Positions 6,345-15,026 of a DNA stretch of 46,630 nt are shown here, one piece after another. This DNA is from Flavobacteriia bacterium. GTDB lineage: Bacteria > Bacteroidota > Bacteroidia > Flavobacteriales > Flavobacteriaceae. Position 1 is the stretch's first letter. Each line of letters starts with the position of its first letter. The stretch is taken from assembly GCA_011391075.1 (NCBI GenBank), contig JAABRF010000010.1:1-46630 (forward strand), given 5' to 3'. A program made the position numbers and the translations under genes. The notes beneath the pieces are model-generated. The model was not told the DNA's origin, made no database searches, and saw only the letters and a program-made list of their open reading frames with translations.

Positions 6345-7655
6345 ATGTCAAAACATCATCAAGTACTTATTATTGGAGGAGGAACAGCCGGAATCATGGT
6401 AGCCGCCATGATGAAAAAGAAAAATCCGAAAATTTCAATCGGATTGATGGAACCTGCAGACAAACATTATTACCAACCTATTTGGACGCTTGTAGGCGCT
6501 AATGATTTCAAATTTAAAGACTCCATCCGATCTATGAGTTCGGTAATGCCACAAGGTGTAGATTGGATTAAGGAATTTGCCGAAACATTTGAACCCGAAC
6601 AAAACAAAGTAACTTCCAAAAATGGAAATGAGTATACCTACGATTATTTAGTAGTGGCACCTGGTTTGAAAATCGCACCCGATTTGGTTCCCGGTTTGGC
6701 TGAAGCAATGGATAAAGGGGTCGTGTGTAGTAATTATACAGATCCTGAACATACTTGGGAAGTACTGAAAAACTTTAAAGGTGGAACAGCATTGTTTACC
6801 CAACCCGCTACACCTATTAAATGTGGTGGCGCTCCTCAAAAAATCATGTATTTAGCCGATGATCACTTCCGAAAAACCGGTGTGAGGGACAAAACCAATA
6901 TCGTATTTGCTTTACCCGGAAATGTTATTTTCTCGGTTAAAGTAATTGCAGATACCTTGATGACCGTTGTAGATCGTAAAGATATCAACGTCCGCTTTTA
7001 TCATAAATTAGTGAAAGTAGATGCTCAAGAACAAATTGCATGGTATCAAATTGTAAAAGAAAATATTGGTGGTGGATGTGTGGTTATCAAAAGAAATGAC
7101 GATGACGTATTGGATAAAGATATTCAATACAATTATAAAGACGTAAAAGTAACCGAAAAAGACGGCATGATTGGAATCCATTTTGACATGATGCACTTAG
7201 CTCCACCTCAACAAGCACCCGACTTTATTCGCAATTCACCTTTGGCAAAAGACACCGGCTGGCTATCAGTTGATTCTGAAACGATGCAACATACAAAATA
7301 TGCTAATGTTTTTGGTTTGGGTGATGCGGCCGAACTTCCAACAGCTAAAACCGGAGCGGCCATTCGCAAACAAGTTCCTGTAGTTGTAGGAAATATTTTA
7401 CATTTAATCGATTCCAACTCCTTAGCCGATAAAAAATACAATGGGTATTCCTCTTGTCCGTTGGTAACAGGATATGGCAAAATGGTATTGGCTGAATTTG
7501 ATTACTCCTTAAAATTCACACCTGATCCAAAACTCAAACAATTTCCATTGATGATTTCCGATTCTTCCAAAGAACATTGGAGATTGTATATGTTGAAAAA
7601 ATACATTTTACCCTATTTGTACTGGAGTAAAATGATGAAAGGATTTGAAGTCTAA
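6345..7655 (+). CDS. sqr: Sulfide:quinone oxidoreductase, type II (SQOR-like)
   Basis: This enzyme oxidises sulfide to sulfane sulfur and passes electrons through FAD to the quinone pool at the membrane. It has 436 residues. The FAD motif VLIIGGGTAGIMVAA is at residues 7-21. The two redox cysteines are seen in TPIKCGGAPQKIMYL (Cys160) and YSSCPLVTGYGKM (Cys371). These match the active-site segments of the mitochondrial SQOR family (KCAGAPQK and CPLVTGY). A second FAD contact, YANVFGLGDAAELPT (319-333), is also intact, and the C-terminal segment YMLKKYILPYLYWSKMMKG is a likely membrane anchor. The missing third cysteine of bacterial type I enzymes is normal for type II. The gene is the last of the cluster. 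Confidence 0.92.
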   Translation: MSKHHQVLIIGGGTAGIMVAAMMKKKNPKISIGLMEPADKHYYQPIWTLVGANDFKFKDSIRSMSSVMPQGVDWIKEFAETFEPEQNKVTSKNGNEYTYDYLVVAPGLKIAPDLVPGLAEAMDKGVVCSNYTDPEHTWEVLKNFKGGTALFTQPATPIKCGGAPQKIMYLADDHFRKTGVRDKTNIVFALPGNVIFSVKVIADTLMTVVDRKDINVRFYHKLVKVDAQEQIAWYQIVKENIGGGCVVIKRNDDDVLDKDIQYNYKDVKVTEKDGMIGIHFDMMHLAPPQQAPDFIRNSPLAKDTGWLSVDSETMQHTKYANVFGLGDAAELPTAKTGAAIRKQVPVVVGNILHLIDSNSLADKKYNGYSSCPLVTGYGKMVLAEFDYSLKFTPDPKLKQFPLMISDSSKEHWRLYMLKKYILPYLYWSKMMKGFEV

Positions 7656-7661
7656 TCAAAT

Positions 7662-7702
7662 AAAAAAAGGCTGTCTGATATACAATTCAGACAGCCTTTT
7701 TT
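7662..7702. terminator. Bidirectional terminator between the SQR and M14 peptidase genes
   Basis: The arms AAAAAAAGGCTGTCTG (7662-7677) and CAGACAGCCTTTTTT (7688-7702) are perfectly complementary, with an A-run on one side and a T-run on the other. It serves the plus-strand SQR gene (stop 7655) and the convergent minus-strand peptidase gene (stop 7718). Confidence 0.88.
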
Positions 7703-7717
7703 CTGGTATAAAATTGT

Positions 7718-10057
7718 TTATTGAATAACCAACTTTAAAGTTTTGGTTCCTGATGCATTTGAAATATTCACCCCATAAACTCCGGTTTCCATAGTCCCTA
7801 CTAAAATAATATCATTGGTGTTGTTTAAATTTTGTTGATGTACCAATTGTCCGGTAATGTTGTATATAGATACCTGTACATCATTCATAATCAGATTGGA
7901 TTGAATGCTAAACGACTCTTTTGCCGGATTGGGAACCAAACTCAATTCTAAAGATTCCCATGGGTCGATTCCAACAGTAGAGGTAGAAATTGTTTTTACG
8001 GTAAAATCATCAAAGTAAAAACCATCAGCTGTTACTCCGCTATCAGAAACCAACTGAAAACGACATTTGATGGATTGCCCCAAATAATTATTTAAAGGAA
8101 TTTCTTCTAATACCCAACTGGTTTGTATTCCATCATATAAAGGTTCGCCAGCTACATTTTGATCATCAACTCCGGCATTGGTAAACAACCCACATTGTGG
8201 TTGCCAAGAAGTACCATTATCGGTAGAAACTTCAAATTGAACATAATCATAGTTGGCTTCCAAATTCCATTTGGCGTAAAATGTACATATCGCTTTGGTG
8301 GTATTGGTCAAGTTTAGTGCGTTTTTTAATACAATTGTTTTATTGGCATTATTGGCATAATTTCCGCTTGCAGAATCGGTGATACTACTAGATGGCGAAA
8401 CATAAGTGGTAGTAGTAGCAGACCAGTTGGTAGAAGACCAATTGGTAGTAATATTATTTCCATTATCCACAAGTAAATCTGTAAAGTTTCCAAATATTTT
8501 CTCTATGATGACCTCCGAAACATATAAACCATTGTCAATACTTACTTTAAACATAACAGTCTCTCCTTGTTGAATTCCCGGGCTTAAGGTGTAATTGATA
8601 CTTCCGGTAGTTGTCCCCAATTTGACCACATTATTGTGTGTAACGAAATTTCCAACACTAGCAATATTACTACTTAAAGGGGTAATTGAAACGCTAAAAT
8701 TGGCAGGTGTATCAATAATGCTCAAGTTTTTCAGTTGGTAATTAAAATTATTACTGATTAAACCAGTTATTGAAGGACTTACATCAGTTAGTTGCGGTGT
8801 ATTGTGTATAAGTTTCAATGCTGTCATATTGAGATGAACCATATCCTTGCATTGCGGAATAATTTCACTTTGTGAAATCCAAAAAGCACTCCCTATTTCA
8901 GGTGTCATCGCAAAGATTTTGTCATGTGTGGAAGTTTCAGCATACATCCAATCATCCGAATCACCAGACGCCGGATACAAGGCAGAAGAAATTTGATTGG
9001 TAAAGCCATTTTCCTGGACCATGATGTCGGTAATATCTAGAAACAAATCATGGTCGGGTGTTTGAATCCCGGTTTGCCAACTGTAAGGAAATAACAATAA
9101 ATTACTATAGGTATGGGCATTGATGGCGATTTTGAATTGATGCTGTTCCACAAACCATTTGATGGCTTGATTTTCTGGTTCGCTAAATGGAGCTGTGCCG
9201 GGCCAAGTATCTCCTGATGGGGAAGTTGAAACTCCCGTTTCTCCAAAATGATAGTCATAATTCCGATTGTTATCTACACCATAACTTCCATCTCCATTAT
9301 TGCGGCGATTTTTCCTCCAATTACCACCTCCTGTCGGACTATTAGTGCTGTTATAGGCATAGCCATCAGGGTTTACTATGGGAATGAAAAAAATCTCTGA
9401 TTGGTCAACTAAAGCTTGGATTGTGGGATTGGTTTGGTAATTTTCCAACAAATACCACATATAAAAAATCAAAGTCTGTAATGAACCTGGTTCGCGAGCG
9501 TGATGTAGCGAAGTGTACAATGCTTCTGGTTCGGGTTCGTTCGTGTTGGGATTGTCCGAAATTTTAACCCAATAAATAGGTCTGTTTTGCGCCGTGGTAT
9601 AAGTACTGATGGGTGCTTTTACTGTAATGAGTTGCGGATACAAACTTTGCATTTGATCCAATTCAGCCAAAACTTCAGTATAATTTAAATAGCCACCCAT
9701 ACTGCCTAAATTGAAATGAGCAGGAACTGTATAGTCTGTAGAACCACAAGGAGCAGGACTTTTGGTATAAGGAGCATCTTTTATAACTTCGTGATAATAG
9801 CTTTCCCAATCCGGAATAGATACTTCAACCTTAAATCCTAAACCTTTGGCAATATTGATTTCATCCTCAGAAAAAACCGATTCTATATAGGTGTTTTGTT
9901 TGACTTTCCCGTGATCAACACCTACGCCATGAGCAATTAAAAATTCTAGGTCAGATGATTTAGAGTAAAAAATTTTAGCTTGAGAAAATTTTAATTTATC
10001 TTGAGAAAATCCAAATAAACTAACTGTTAGAAAAAGAAAAAGGAGGAAACGTTTCAT
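7718..10057 (-). CDS. Secreted M14 zinc carboxypeptidase with T9SS sorting domain
   Basis: This extracellular metallocarboxypeptidase of 779 residues has a signal peptide (1-18, ending GFSQ) and a prosegment-like region to about 110. The M14 catalytic domain follows at about 115-415. Zinc ligands are His186 and Glu189 in HHAREPG and His315 in INAHTYSN. NWRKNRR (247-253) and VDNNRNYDYHF (261-271) give the substrate arginines and asparagines, and TPEIGSAFW carries the catalytic Glu387. A beta-sandwich region (about 420-700) precedes a C-terminal type IX secretion sorting domain from about 710 (SLVPNPAKESFSIQSN to the end). Export would therefore use Sec and then T9SS, as in gliding Flavobacteria. 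A SPOR-domain gene lies 24 bp upstream on the same strand. The role is probably peptide scavenging. Confidence 0.95.
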   Translation of the reverse strand: MKRFLLFLFLTVSLFGFSQDKLKFSQAKIFYSKSSDLEFLIAHGVGVDHGKVKQNTYIESVFSEDEINIAKGLGFKVEVSIPDWESYYHEVIKDAPYTKSPAPCGSTDYTVPAHFNLGSMGGYLNYTEVLAELDQMQSLYPQLITVKAPISTYTTAQNRPIYWVKISDNPNTNEPEPEALYTSLHHAREPGSLQTLIFYMWYLLENYQTNPTIQALVDQSEIFFIPIVNPDGYAYNSTNSPTGGGNWRKNRRNNGDGSYGVDNNRNYDYHFGETGVSTSPSGDTWPGTAPFSEPENQAIKWFVEQHQFKIAINAHTYSNLLLFPYSWQTGIQTPDHDLFLDITDIMVQENGFTNQISSALYPASGDSDDWMYAETSTHDKIFAMTPEIGSAFWISQSEIIPQCKDMVHLNMTALKLIHNTPQLTDVSPSITGLISNNFNYQLKNLSIIDTPANFSVSITPLSSNIASVGNFVTHNNVVKLGTTTGSINYTLSPGIQQGETVMFKVSIDNGLYVSEVIIEKIFGNFTDLLVDNGNNITTNWSSTNWSATTTTYVSPSSSITDSASGNYANNANKTIVLKNALNLTNTTKAICTFYAKWNLEANYDYVQFEVSTDNGTSWQPQCGLFTNAGVDDQNVAGEPLYDGIQTSWVLEEIPLNNYLGQSIKCRFQLVSDSGVTADGFYFDDFTVKTISTSTVGIDPWESLELSLVPNPAKESFSIQSNLIMNDVQVSIYNITGQLVHQQNLNNTNDIILVGTMETGVYGVNISNASGTKTLKLVIQ

Positions 10058-10081
10058 TGAAAGGAGTATATTGGTAAAAAT

Positions 10082-10450
10082 CTAAATTTTGATTTTTGTT
10101 TTTAAAATCAAAGCACCTGGAAATTCTTTTCTAATTCTTTCCAAAGTACGATGTGCATCCAATTTAACTTTAAAATTGCCCGCTTGAACTTTCCATTCGG
10201 GTTGTGCATAGGACAAATAAACCGGAATTTCTGGAAAGATTGCTACAAATTTGGACTGGGCAACACGGGCTTGGCTTTCACTCAAACCGTTGAAAAATTG
10301 GATTCTAAAGCCTTCTGCATCATCATATGCTTGATTGTAGGTGCGTCTTTCTTGTAGAATTTTTTCCATTTCGGCATCATTGTTTTGAGCCTGCATCGTA
10401 AATCCAAAAATAAAAATAAAAATAAAAATTACTTTTTTGACGAATATCAT
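10082..10450 (-). CDS. SPOR domain-containing exported protein
   Basis: This 122-residue protein has an N-terminal signal peptide (VIFIFIFIFGFTMQAQ) and a single SPOR-like domain. Tandem beta-alpha-beta units are seen in FRIQFFNGLSESQARVAQSK and WKVQAGNFKVKLDAHRTLER, ending with ILKTKIKI. SPOR domains bind denuded peptidoglycan glycan strands, often at division sites. This one has no attached catalytic or membrane domain, so it probably acts as a free periplasmic binder. The gene has its own promoter and is followed after 24 bp by the M14 peptidase gene, so the two may be cotranscribed. The start MIFVKKVIF is the only ATG before the signal peptide. Confidence 0.87.
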   Translation of the reverse strand: MIFVKKVIFIFIFIFGFTMQAQNNDAEMEKILQERRTYNQAYDDAEGFRIQFFNGLSESQARVAQSKFVAIFPEIPVYLSYAQPEWKVQAGNFKVKLDAHRTLERIRKEFPGALILKTKIKI

Positions 10451-10468
10451 ATTGCTTAAAATTTGTTA

Positions 10469-10501
10469 CAAAAATAGTATTAAAAAATATATTAGGGCAA
10501 A
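10469..10501 (-). promoter_or_regulatory. Promoter of the SPOR-peptidase transcription unit
   Basis: On the minus strand TTTG (complement of 10498-10501) is followed after 21 nt by TATTTTTG (complement of 10469-10476), a full match to TAnnTTTG. The start codon follows at 10450. Confidence 0.6.
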
Positions 10502-10568
10502 AATATCCAAATAATAAAATGCACATTATTTAGAATGGTTATAAATTAATAGGCGACAAATGATAAGA

Positions 10569-10599
10569 TTTGTTTTTTCTTAAATTAGTGTTAATTTCG
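10569..10599 (+). promoter_or_regulatory. Promoter of the alternative complex III operon
   Basis: A -33 TTTG (10569-10572) is followed after 19 nt by TAATTTCG (10592-10599), one base from TAnnTTTG. The predicted transcript starts near 10606 and has a leader of about 65 nt before the actA ATG at 10670. Confidence 0.65.
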
Positions 10600-10610
10600 C
10601 ACCTTTAACG

Positions 10611-10636
10611 TTTTCGCTTAAGGTTTTAAGTGAAAA
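10611..10636 (+). promoter_or_regulatory. Hairpin in the 5' leader of the complex III operon
   Basis: The arms TTTTCGCTTAA (10611-10621) and TTAAGTGAAAA (10626-10636) form an 11-bp stem with one G-U pair around a GGTT tetraloop. It lies just after the predicted transcription start and 33 nt before the actA start codon. It may protect the 5' end of a long mRNA or affect translation. I see no known riboswitch. Confidence 0.45.
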
Positions 10637-10669
10637 AATCATACCAAACTGATAAACAACTGTAGTAAT

Positions 10670-11866
10670 ATGAATTTTCTACATCAACACCGAGTAATTT
10701 CAAAACTGACAGGTTTTGTCTTCTCTTTTTTTCTTCTACTTACCTTAAATCTTTCTGCACAAGAAGGTGATGCCGCCAAAGGACAAGAGCTTTTTAATGG
10801 TAAATGTTTAGTCTGCCATAAGTTGGACTCCAAGACTATTGGCCCTCCAATGACTGAAGTAGCCAATAAAAGAGATTTGGATTACATTTACAATCAGGTC
10901 ATTGACCCTGCCGGATGGGTAGTGAAAAATTCCGAAGCCAAAAAGGTTTTTGAGGAATACAACAAGACACCTATGACTGCATTTCCTGAATTAACCAAAG
11001 AGGATGTGGCTCATATCATCGCTTATGCCAAAGTAGGCGATGCCGGAGTTGCACCTGCAGCCAATGCGCCAGCGGTTGTGTCAACGGTGATTGGACAAAC
11101 CGATGCGGAAATTCCTGCTCAAAATTCCAATTGGTGGTGGCAACCCATCGTAATTTTGGTATTGGCTGGTTTGGTTTACTTTTTTGTTAGAAAAAAATTC
11201 AACCTAATTGCTATATTTTTTACTATTGTTTTGATCTTAAGTACTGCTTTTTTCCTATTCTCTTGGATGATGCAAATAGGTGTTGATTCAGGTTATAAAC
11301 CGGTTCAACCCATCGAGTTTTCTCACAAAGTACACGCAGGTGACAATGCTATTGATTGTCAATATTGTCATTCTTCAGCCAAACACAGTAAAAGTTCAGG
11401 AATACCCTCAGCCGATGTTTGTATGAACTGTCATAAATTTATCAATGAATACAAAGGGGAATTATATGGTGGTCATGACAAAGCTTTCTTTGACGGAGAA
11501 ATTGCCAAAGTTCAAAAAGCTGCAGGATGGGATAAAACCAAATTTGCCTATGCCGGAAATGGAAAAGGGATAGAATGGGTAAGGGTTCACAACTTACCTG
11601 ATTTTGCTTATTACAATCACTCTCAACACGTAACTGTTGCCGGATTGGAATGTCAGACTTGTCATGGTCCTGTAGAAGGCATGCACAGAGTTGAACAATT
11701 CTCCCAACTCACTATGCAATGGTGTTTGGATTGCCACAAAACTACTCCTGTAAAATTGGATGAAAATGGATATTACAAAGGTACTTATGGAGAATTTGCA
11801 AAAGGACACAAAGGAGCAACTGTAGCCGATATGGGTGGTCGTGAATGTGGAAAATGTCACTATTAG
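10670..11866 (+). CDS. actA: Alternative complex III subunit A: membrane multiheme cytochrome c
   Basis: This is the electron-output subunit of the quinol:cytochrome c oxidoreductase called alternative complex III. It has 398 residues and six CxxCH haem c sites. The first (Cys46-His50) lies in an N-terminal monohaem cytochrome c domain (about 32-122) after a signal sequence. Two membrane helices follow (about 158-173 and 178-202). The C-terminal periplasmic pentahaem domain has sites at Cys230, 251, 328, 352 and 393, the last two residues from the C-terminus region (CGKCHY end). The five C-terminal haems match classical ActA; the N-terminal cytochrome module is additional to that core. It is the first gene of the operon, with a promoter and leader hairpin upstream and actB 52 bp downstream. 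Confidence 0.93.
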   Translation: MNFLHQHRVISKLTGFVFSFFLLLTLNLSAQEGDAAKGQELFNGKCLVCHKLDSKTIGPPMTEVANKRDLDYIYNQVIDPAGWVVKNSEAKKVFEEYNKTPMTAFPELTKEDVAHIIAYAKVGDAGVAPAANAPAVVSTVIGQTDAEIPAQNSNWWWQPIVILVLAGLVYFFVRKKFNLIAIFFTIVLILSTAFFLFSWMMQIGVDSGYKPVQPIEFSHKVHAGDNAIDCQYCHSSAKHSKSSGIPSADVCMNCHKFINEYKGELYGGHDKAFFDGEIAKVQKAAGWDKTKFAYAGNGKGIEWVRVHNLPDFAYYNHSQHVTVAGLECQTCHGPVEGMHRVEQFSQLTMQWCLDCHKTTPVKLDENGYYKGTYGEFAKGHKGATVADMGGRECGKCHY

Positions 11867-11918
11867 ACAATTATTTAGAAATTAAAGATTAGAGACTTAT
11901 AAAGCTATAAACTAAAAC

Positions 11919-14900
11919 ATGGCAACAAATAAAAAATATTGGATTAGTACCGAAGAATTGAAAGCCGATACTTCATTGGTAGATAATCTCAATCAAAAAG
12001 AATTCTTGGAAGAAATTCCTACAGACCAATTTTTAGGTGATAAAGAGACCTTGGATGCCTCTTCCCCTACGCGTCGTGATTTCTTAAAATACCTTGGTTT
12101 TACTACTGCTGCGGCTACTTTAGCATCTTGCGAAGGTCCTGTGCGAACTGCTATTCCTTATGTAGTTAAACCTCAGGATATTACTCCGGGTATTCCCAAT
12201 TATTATGCGTCAACGTTCTTTGATGGTTTTGATTTTGCCAATATTTTGGTCAAAACCCGTGAAGGTCGTCCTATTAAAATTGAACCCAATAAAGATGTAA
12301 ATGGTAGTACCAATGCACGTGTACAAGCTTCTGTCTTGTCCTTGTATGACAACAACCGTTTGCAAAATCCTAAATTCAAAGGAAAAGATACTACTTGGGA
12401 TAAAGTAGATGCTGATATTCCCAATAAAATTAAAGCCATCATCGCTTCAGGTAAAGAAGTAGTGTTTTTGAAAGGTACTTGTGCCAGTCCATCCGGAAAT
12501 AGATTGGTGGAGCAATTCCAAACTAAAGTAGGTGCTTTGAGAACCGTGGTTTATGATGCCGTTTCCGAATCAGCTGCCTTGGATGCTTTTGAAGCTACGT
12601 ATGGGGTGCGTGAATTACCTGATTACGATTTTTCTAAAGCCAAAACTATCGTTTCCATTGGAGCCGACTTCTTAGGAGATTGGCAAGGTGGCGGGTTTGA
12701 AAAAAGCTATGTGCAAGGGCGTAGACCTGAAGCCGGAAACATGTCATATCATGCACAATTGGAATCCAATATGTCTTTGACAGGAGCCAATGCCGACAAA
12801 CGTTTTCCTTTGAAACCATCTGAACAAGTTTTTGCCTTAATAAATTTATACAATGCCATTACCGGTGGTAGTTTGGCTTCTAAAGCCACACCTATAGATG
12901 CCGATCTTAAAAAATTGGCAGCCCAATTGAAAGCAGCCGGATCTCAAGGAGTTGTAGTCACCGGAATTCAAGATAAAAATGCTCAAATCTTAGCTTTAGC
13001 TATCAACGAAGCACTTGGATCTGTTGTCATTGACAAAGCCTATACTAAAAAAGTGCGTCAAGGTAATGATACTGCTGTTCAAACTTTATTAGCCGATATG
13101 AAAGCCGGTAAAATCGGAGGTATCATCATCTATAATACCAATCCGGTTTATACTTTACCCAATGCCAAAGCATTTGCTGATCAATTGGGTAAATTGGAAT
13201 TGAGTGTCACATTTGCCTCGCTTGAAAATGAAACTGCCAAAGCCACACAATATGCCTTGGCTACACCTCATTACCTAGAATCTTGGGGAGATGTAGCACA
13301 CAAAAAAGGATACTATAGCTTGGTACAACCTACCATCAAACCTTTGTTCAATACGCGTCAATTTCAAGATACTTTATTGAAATGGATGGGTGAGACGGTT
13401 ACTTTTTACGATTTTATGAAAACCGGATTTACCGGTAATTTCAACCAAGCCATCCACGATGGTTTTGTGAAATCGGAAGAAGTTTTAGCTGCTCCAACTG
13501 TAAAATCAGTTGACTTAGCTACTGTTGCTACCGAACTCAATAAATTTAAATCAAGTGATTTAGAACTTGCCTTATATACCAAAGTATCCATGGGTGATGG
13601 TCAAATGGCTAGTAATCCTTGGCTACAAGAAATGCCGGATCCTATCACACGCGCTTCTTGGGACAACTACTTAACCATGTCAATCGCCGATGCAGCTGCA
13701 AAAGGGATTACCAATACTACTGCTGATAATGGCGCTTTAGATGGTAACTTGGTTGATGTAACTGTAAATGGAGTTACCATACCCAATGTACCGGTTTACA
13801 TTCAACCGGGTCAAGCCAAAGGATCTGTTGGATTGGCTTTGGGATACGGTCGTACAGAAGGAGTTAAAGAGGAGATGAAACAAGGCGTTAATGCCTATGC
13901 TTTATTAGGAGCTTCCAATGCGGTAAGTATTAGTGCTCCCAAAGGTACTCACGAATTTGCTTGCATTCAATTACAACACACCTTGGCCGGTCGTCATGAT
14001 ATTTTAAAGGAAGTTACCTTTACTGATTATAAAAATGTAGCAGCTGATGAATGGAATCACGAAGCTAAATATTCACTAAATCACCAGGAAGTTGATAAAG
14101 AAGCTGCCGATTTATGGGAAGGCCACGATTCAAGTAATGGACATCATTTCAATCTTTCAATTGATTTGACTGCTTGTACAGGTTGTGGATCTTGTGTGAT
14201 TGCTTGTCATGCCGAAAATAATGTACCTGTAGTAGGAAAACAAGAAATACGTCGTAGTCGTGATATGCACTGGTTGCGTATAGACCGTTATTATTCTTCT
14301 GATGTGCCTACCCGTGAAGCTGCAGAAGAAGCCGGTTTAGGCAAAGTTGAAATGTACTATGGCTTAGAAAGAGTTGCCGAGAATCCTCAGGTAGCCTTCC
14401 AACCAGTCATGTGTCAACATTGTAATCACGCTCCTTGTGAAACAGTTTGTCCGGTTGCCGCTACTTCTCATGGTGCTCAAGGTCAAAATCACATGGCTTA
14501 CAATCGTTGTGTAGGAACCCGTTATTGTGCCAACAACTGTCCTTACAGAGTACGTCGTTTCAATTGGTTCCGTTACAACGAAAACCCTGAATTTGACTAT
14601 CATATGAATGATGATTACGGAAAAATGGTGTTGAATCCTGACGTAACCGTACGTTCAAGAGGGGTCATGGAAAAATGTTCATTGTGTATCCATATGACTC
14701 AAGCTACCATATTAAGTGCTAAAATTGATGGTAGAGTAATCAAAGACGGTGAATTCCAAGTGGCTTGTGCCAATGCTTGTAGTACCAACGCTTTGGTTTT
14801 TGGAGATATCAATGACAAAAACAGCAAAGTAGCTGCTTTAGCCAAAGACAAACGCGCTTATCACTTGTTGGATTTCATTGGAACCAAACCCAATGTGGTG

Positions 14901-14930
14901 TATCAAGTTAAAGTACGCAACGAAGCTTAA
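11919..14930 (+). CDS. actB: Alternative complex III subunit B: iron-sulfur molybdopterin-family protein
   Basis: This large periplasmic subunit (1003 residues) carries the iron-sulfur wire of complex III. A twin-arginine signal TRRDFLKYLGF (Arg52-Arg53) comes unusually far from the N-terminus and is followed by LASC (Cys71), which could be lipidated. The middle region (about 80-700) has the molybdopterin oxidoreductase fold but is known to lack the cofactor in this family. The C-terminal part binds Fe-S clusters: CTGCGSCVIACH (about 752-763), CQHCNHAPCETVCP (about 830-843), CVGTRYCANNCP (about 865-876), CSLC (about 920) and CANACS (about 949). It lies between actA and actC in the standard gene order. 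Confidence is high from motif order and context. Confidence 0.95.
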   Translation: MATNKKYWISTEELKADTSLVDNLNQKEFLEEIPTDQFLGDKETLDASSPTRRDFLKYLGFTTAAATLASCEGPVRTAIPYVVKPQDITPGIPNYYASTFFDGFDFANILVKTREGRPIKIEPNKDVNGSTNARVQASVLSLYDNNRLQNPKFKGKDTTWDKVDADIPNKIKAIIASGKEVVFLKGTCASPSGNRLVEQFQTKVGALRTVVYDAVSESAALDAFEATYGVRELPDYDFSKAKTIVSIGADFLGDWQGGGFEKSYVQGRRPEAGNMSYHAQLESNMSLTGANADKRFPLKPSEQVFALINLYNAITGGSLASKATPIDADLKKLAAQLKAAGSQGVVVTGIQDKNAQILALAINEALGSVVIDKAYTKKVRQGNDTAVQTLLADMKAGKIGGIIIYNTNPVYTLPNAKAFADQLGKLELSVTFASLENETAKATQYALATPHYLESWGDVAHKKGYYSLVQPTIKPLFNTRQFQDTLLKWMGETVTFYDFMKTGFTGNFNQAIHDGFVKSEEVLAAPTVKSVDLATVATELNKFKSSDLELALYTKVSMGDGQMASNPWLQEMPDPITRASWDNYLTMSIADAAAKGITNTTADNGALDGNLVDVTVNGVTIPNVPVYIQPGQAKGSVGLALGYGRTEGVKEEMKQGVNAYALLGASNAVSISAPKGTHEFACIQLQHTLAGRHDILKEVTFTDYKNVAADEWNHEAKYSLNHQEVDKEAADLWEGHDSSNGHHFNLSIDLTACTGCGSCVIACHAENNVPVVGKQEIRRSRDMHWLRIDRYYSSDVPTREAAEEAGLGKVEMYYGLERVAENPQVAFQPVMCQHCNHAPCETVCPVAATSHGAQGQNHMAYNRCVGTRYCANNCPYRVRRFNWFRYNENPEFDYHMNDDYGKMVLNPDVTVRSRGVMEKCSLCIHMTQATILSAKIDGRVIKDGEFQVACANACSTNALVFGDINDKNSKVAALAKDKRAYHLLDFIGTKPNVVYQVKVRNEA

Positions 14931-15026
14931 TCATTATCAATAATAAACCAATTATAAATACCTTTTTTCCAACATTATCCGTGGATTTTTGGAAATTGAC
15001 ATTTGGAATTTAAAACCATACAGTTT

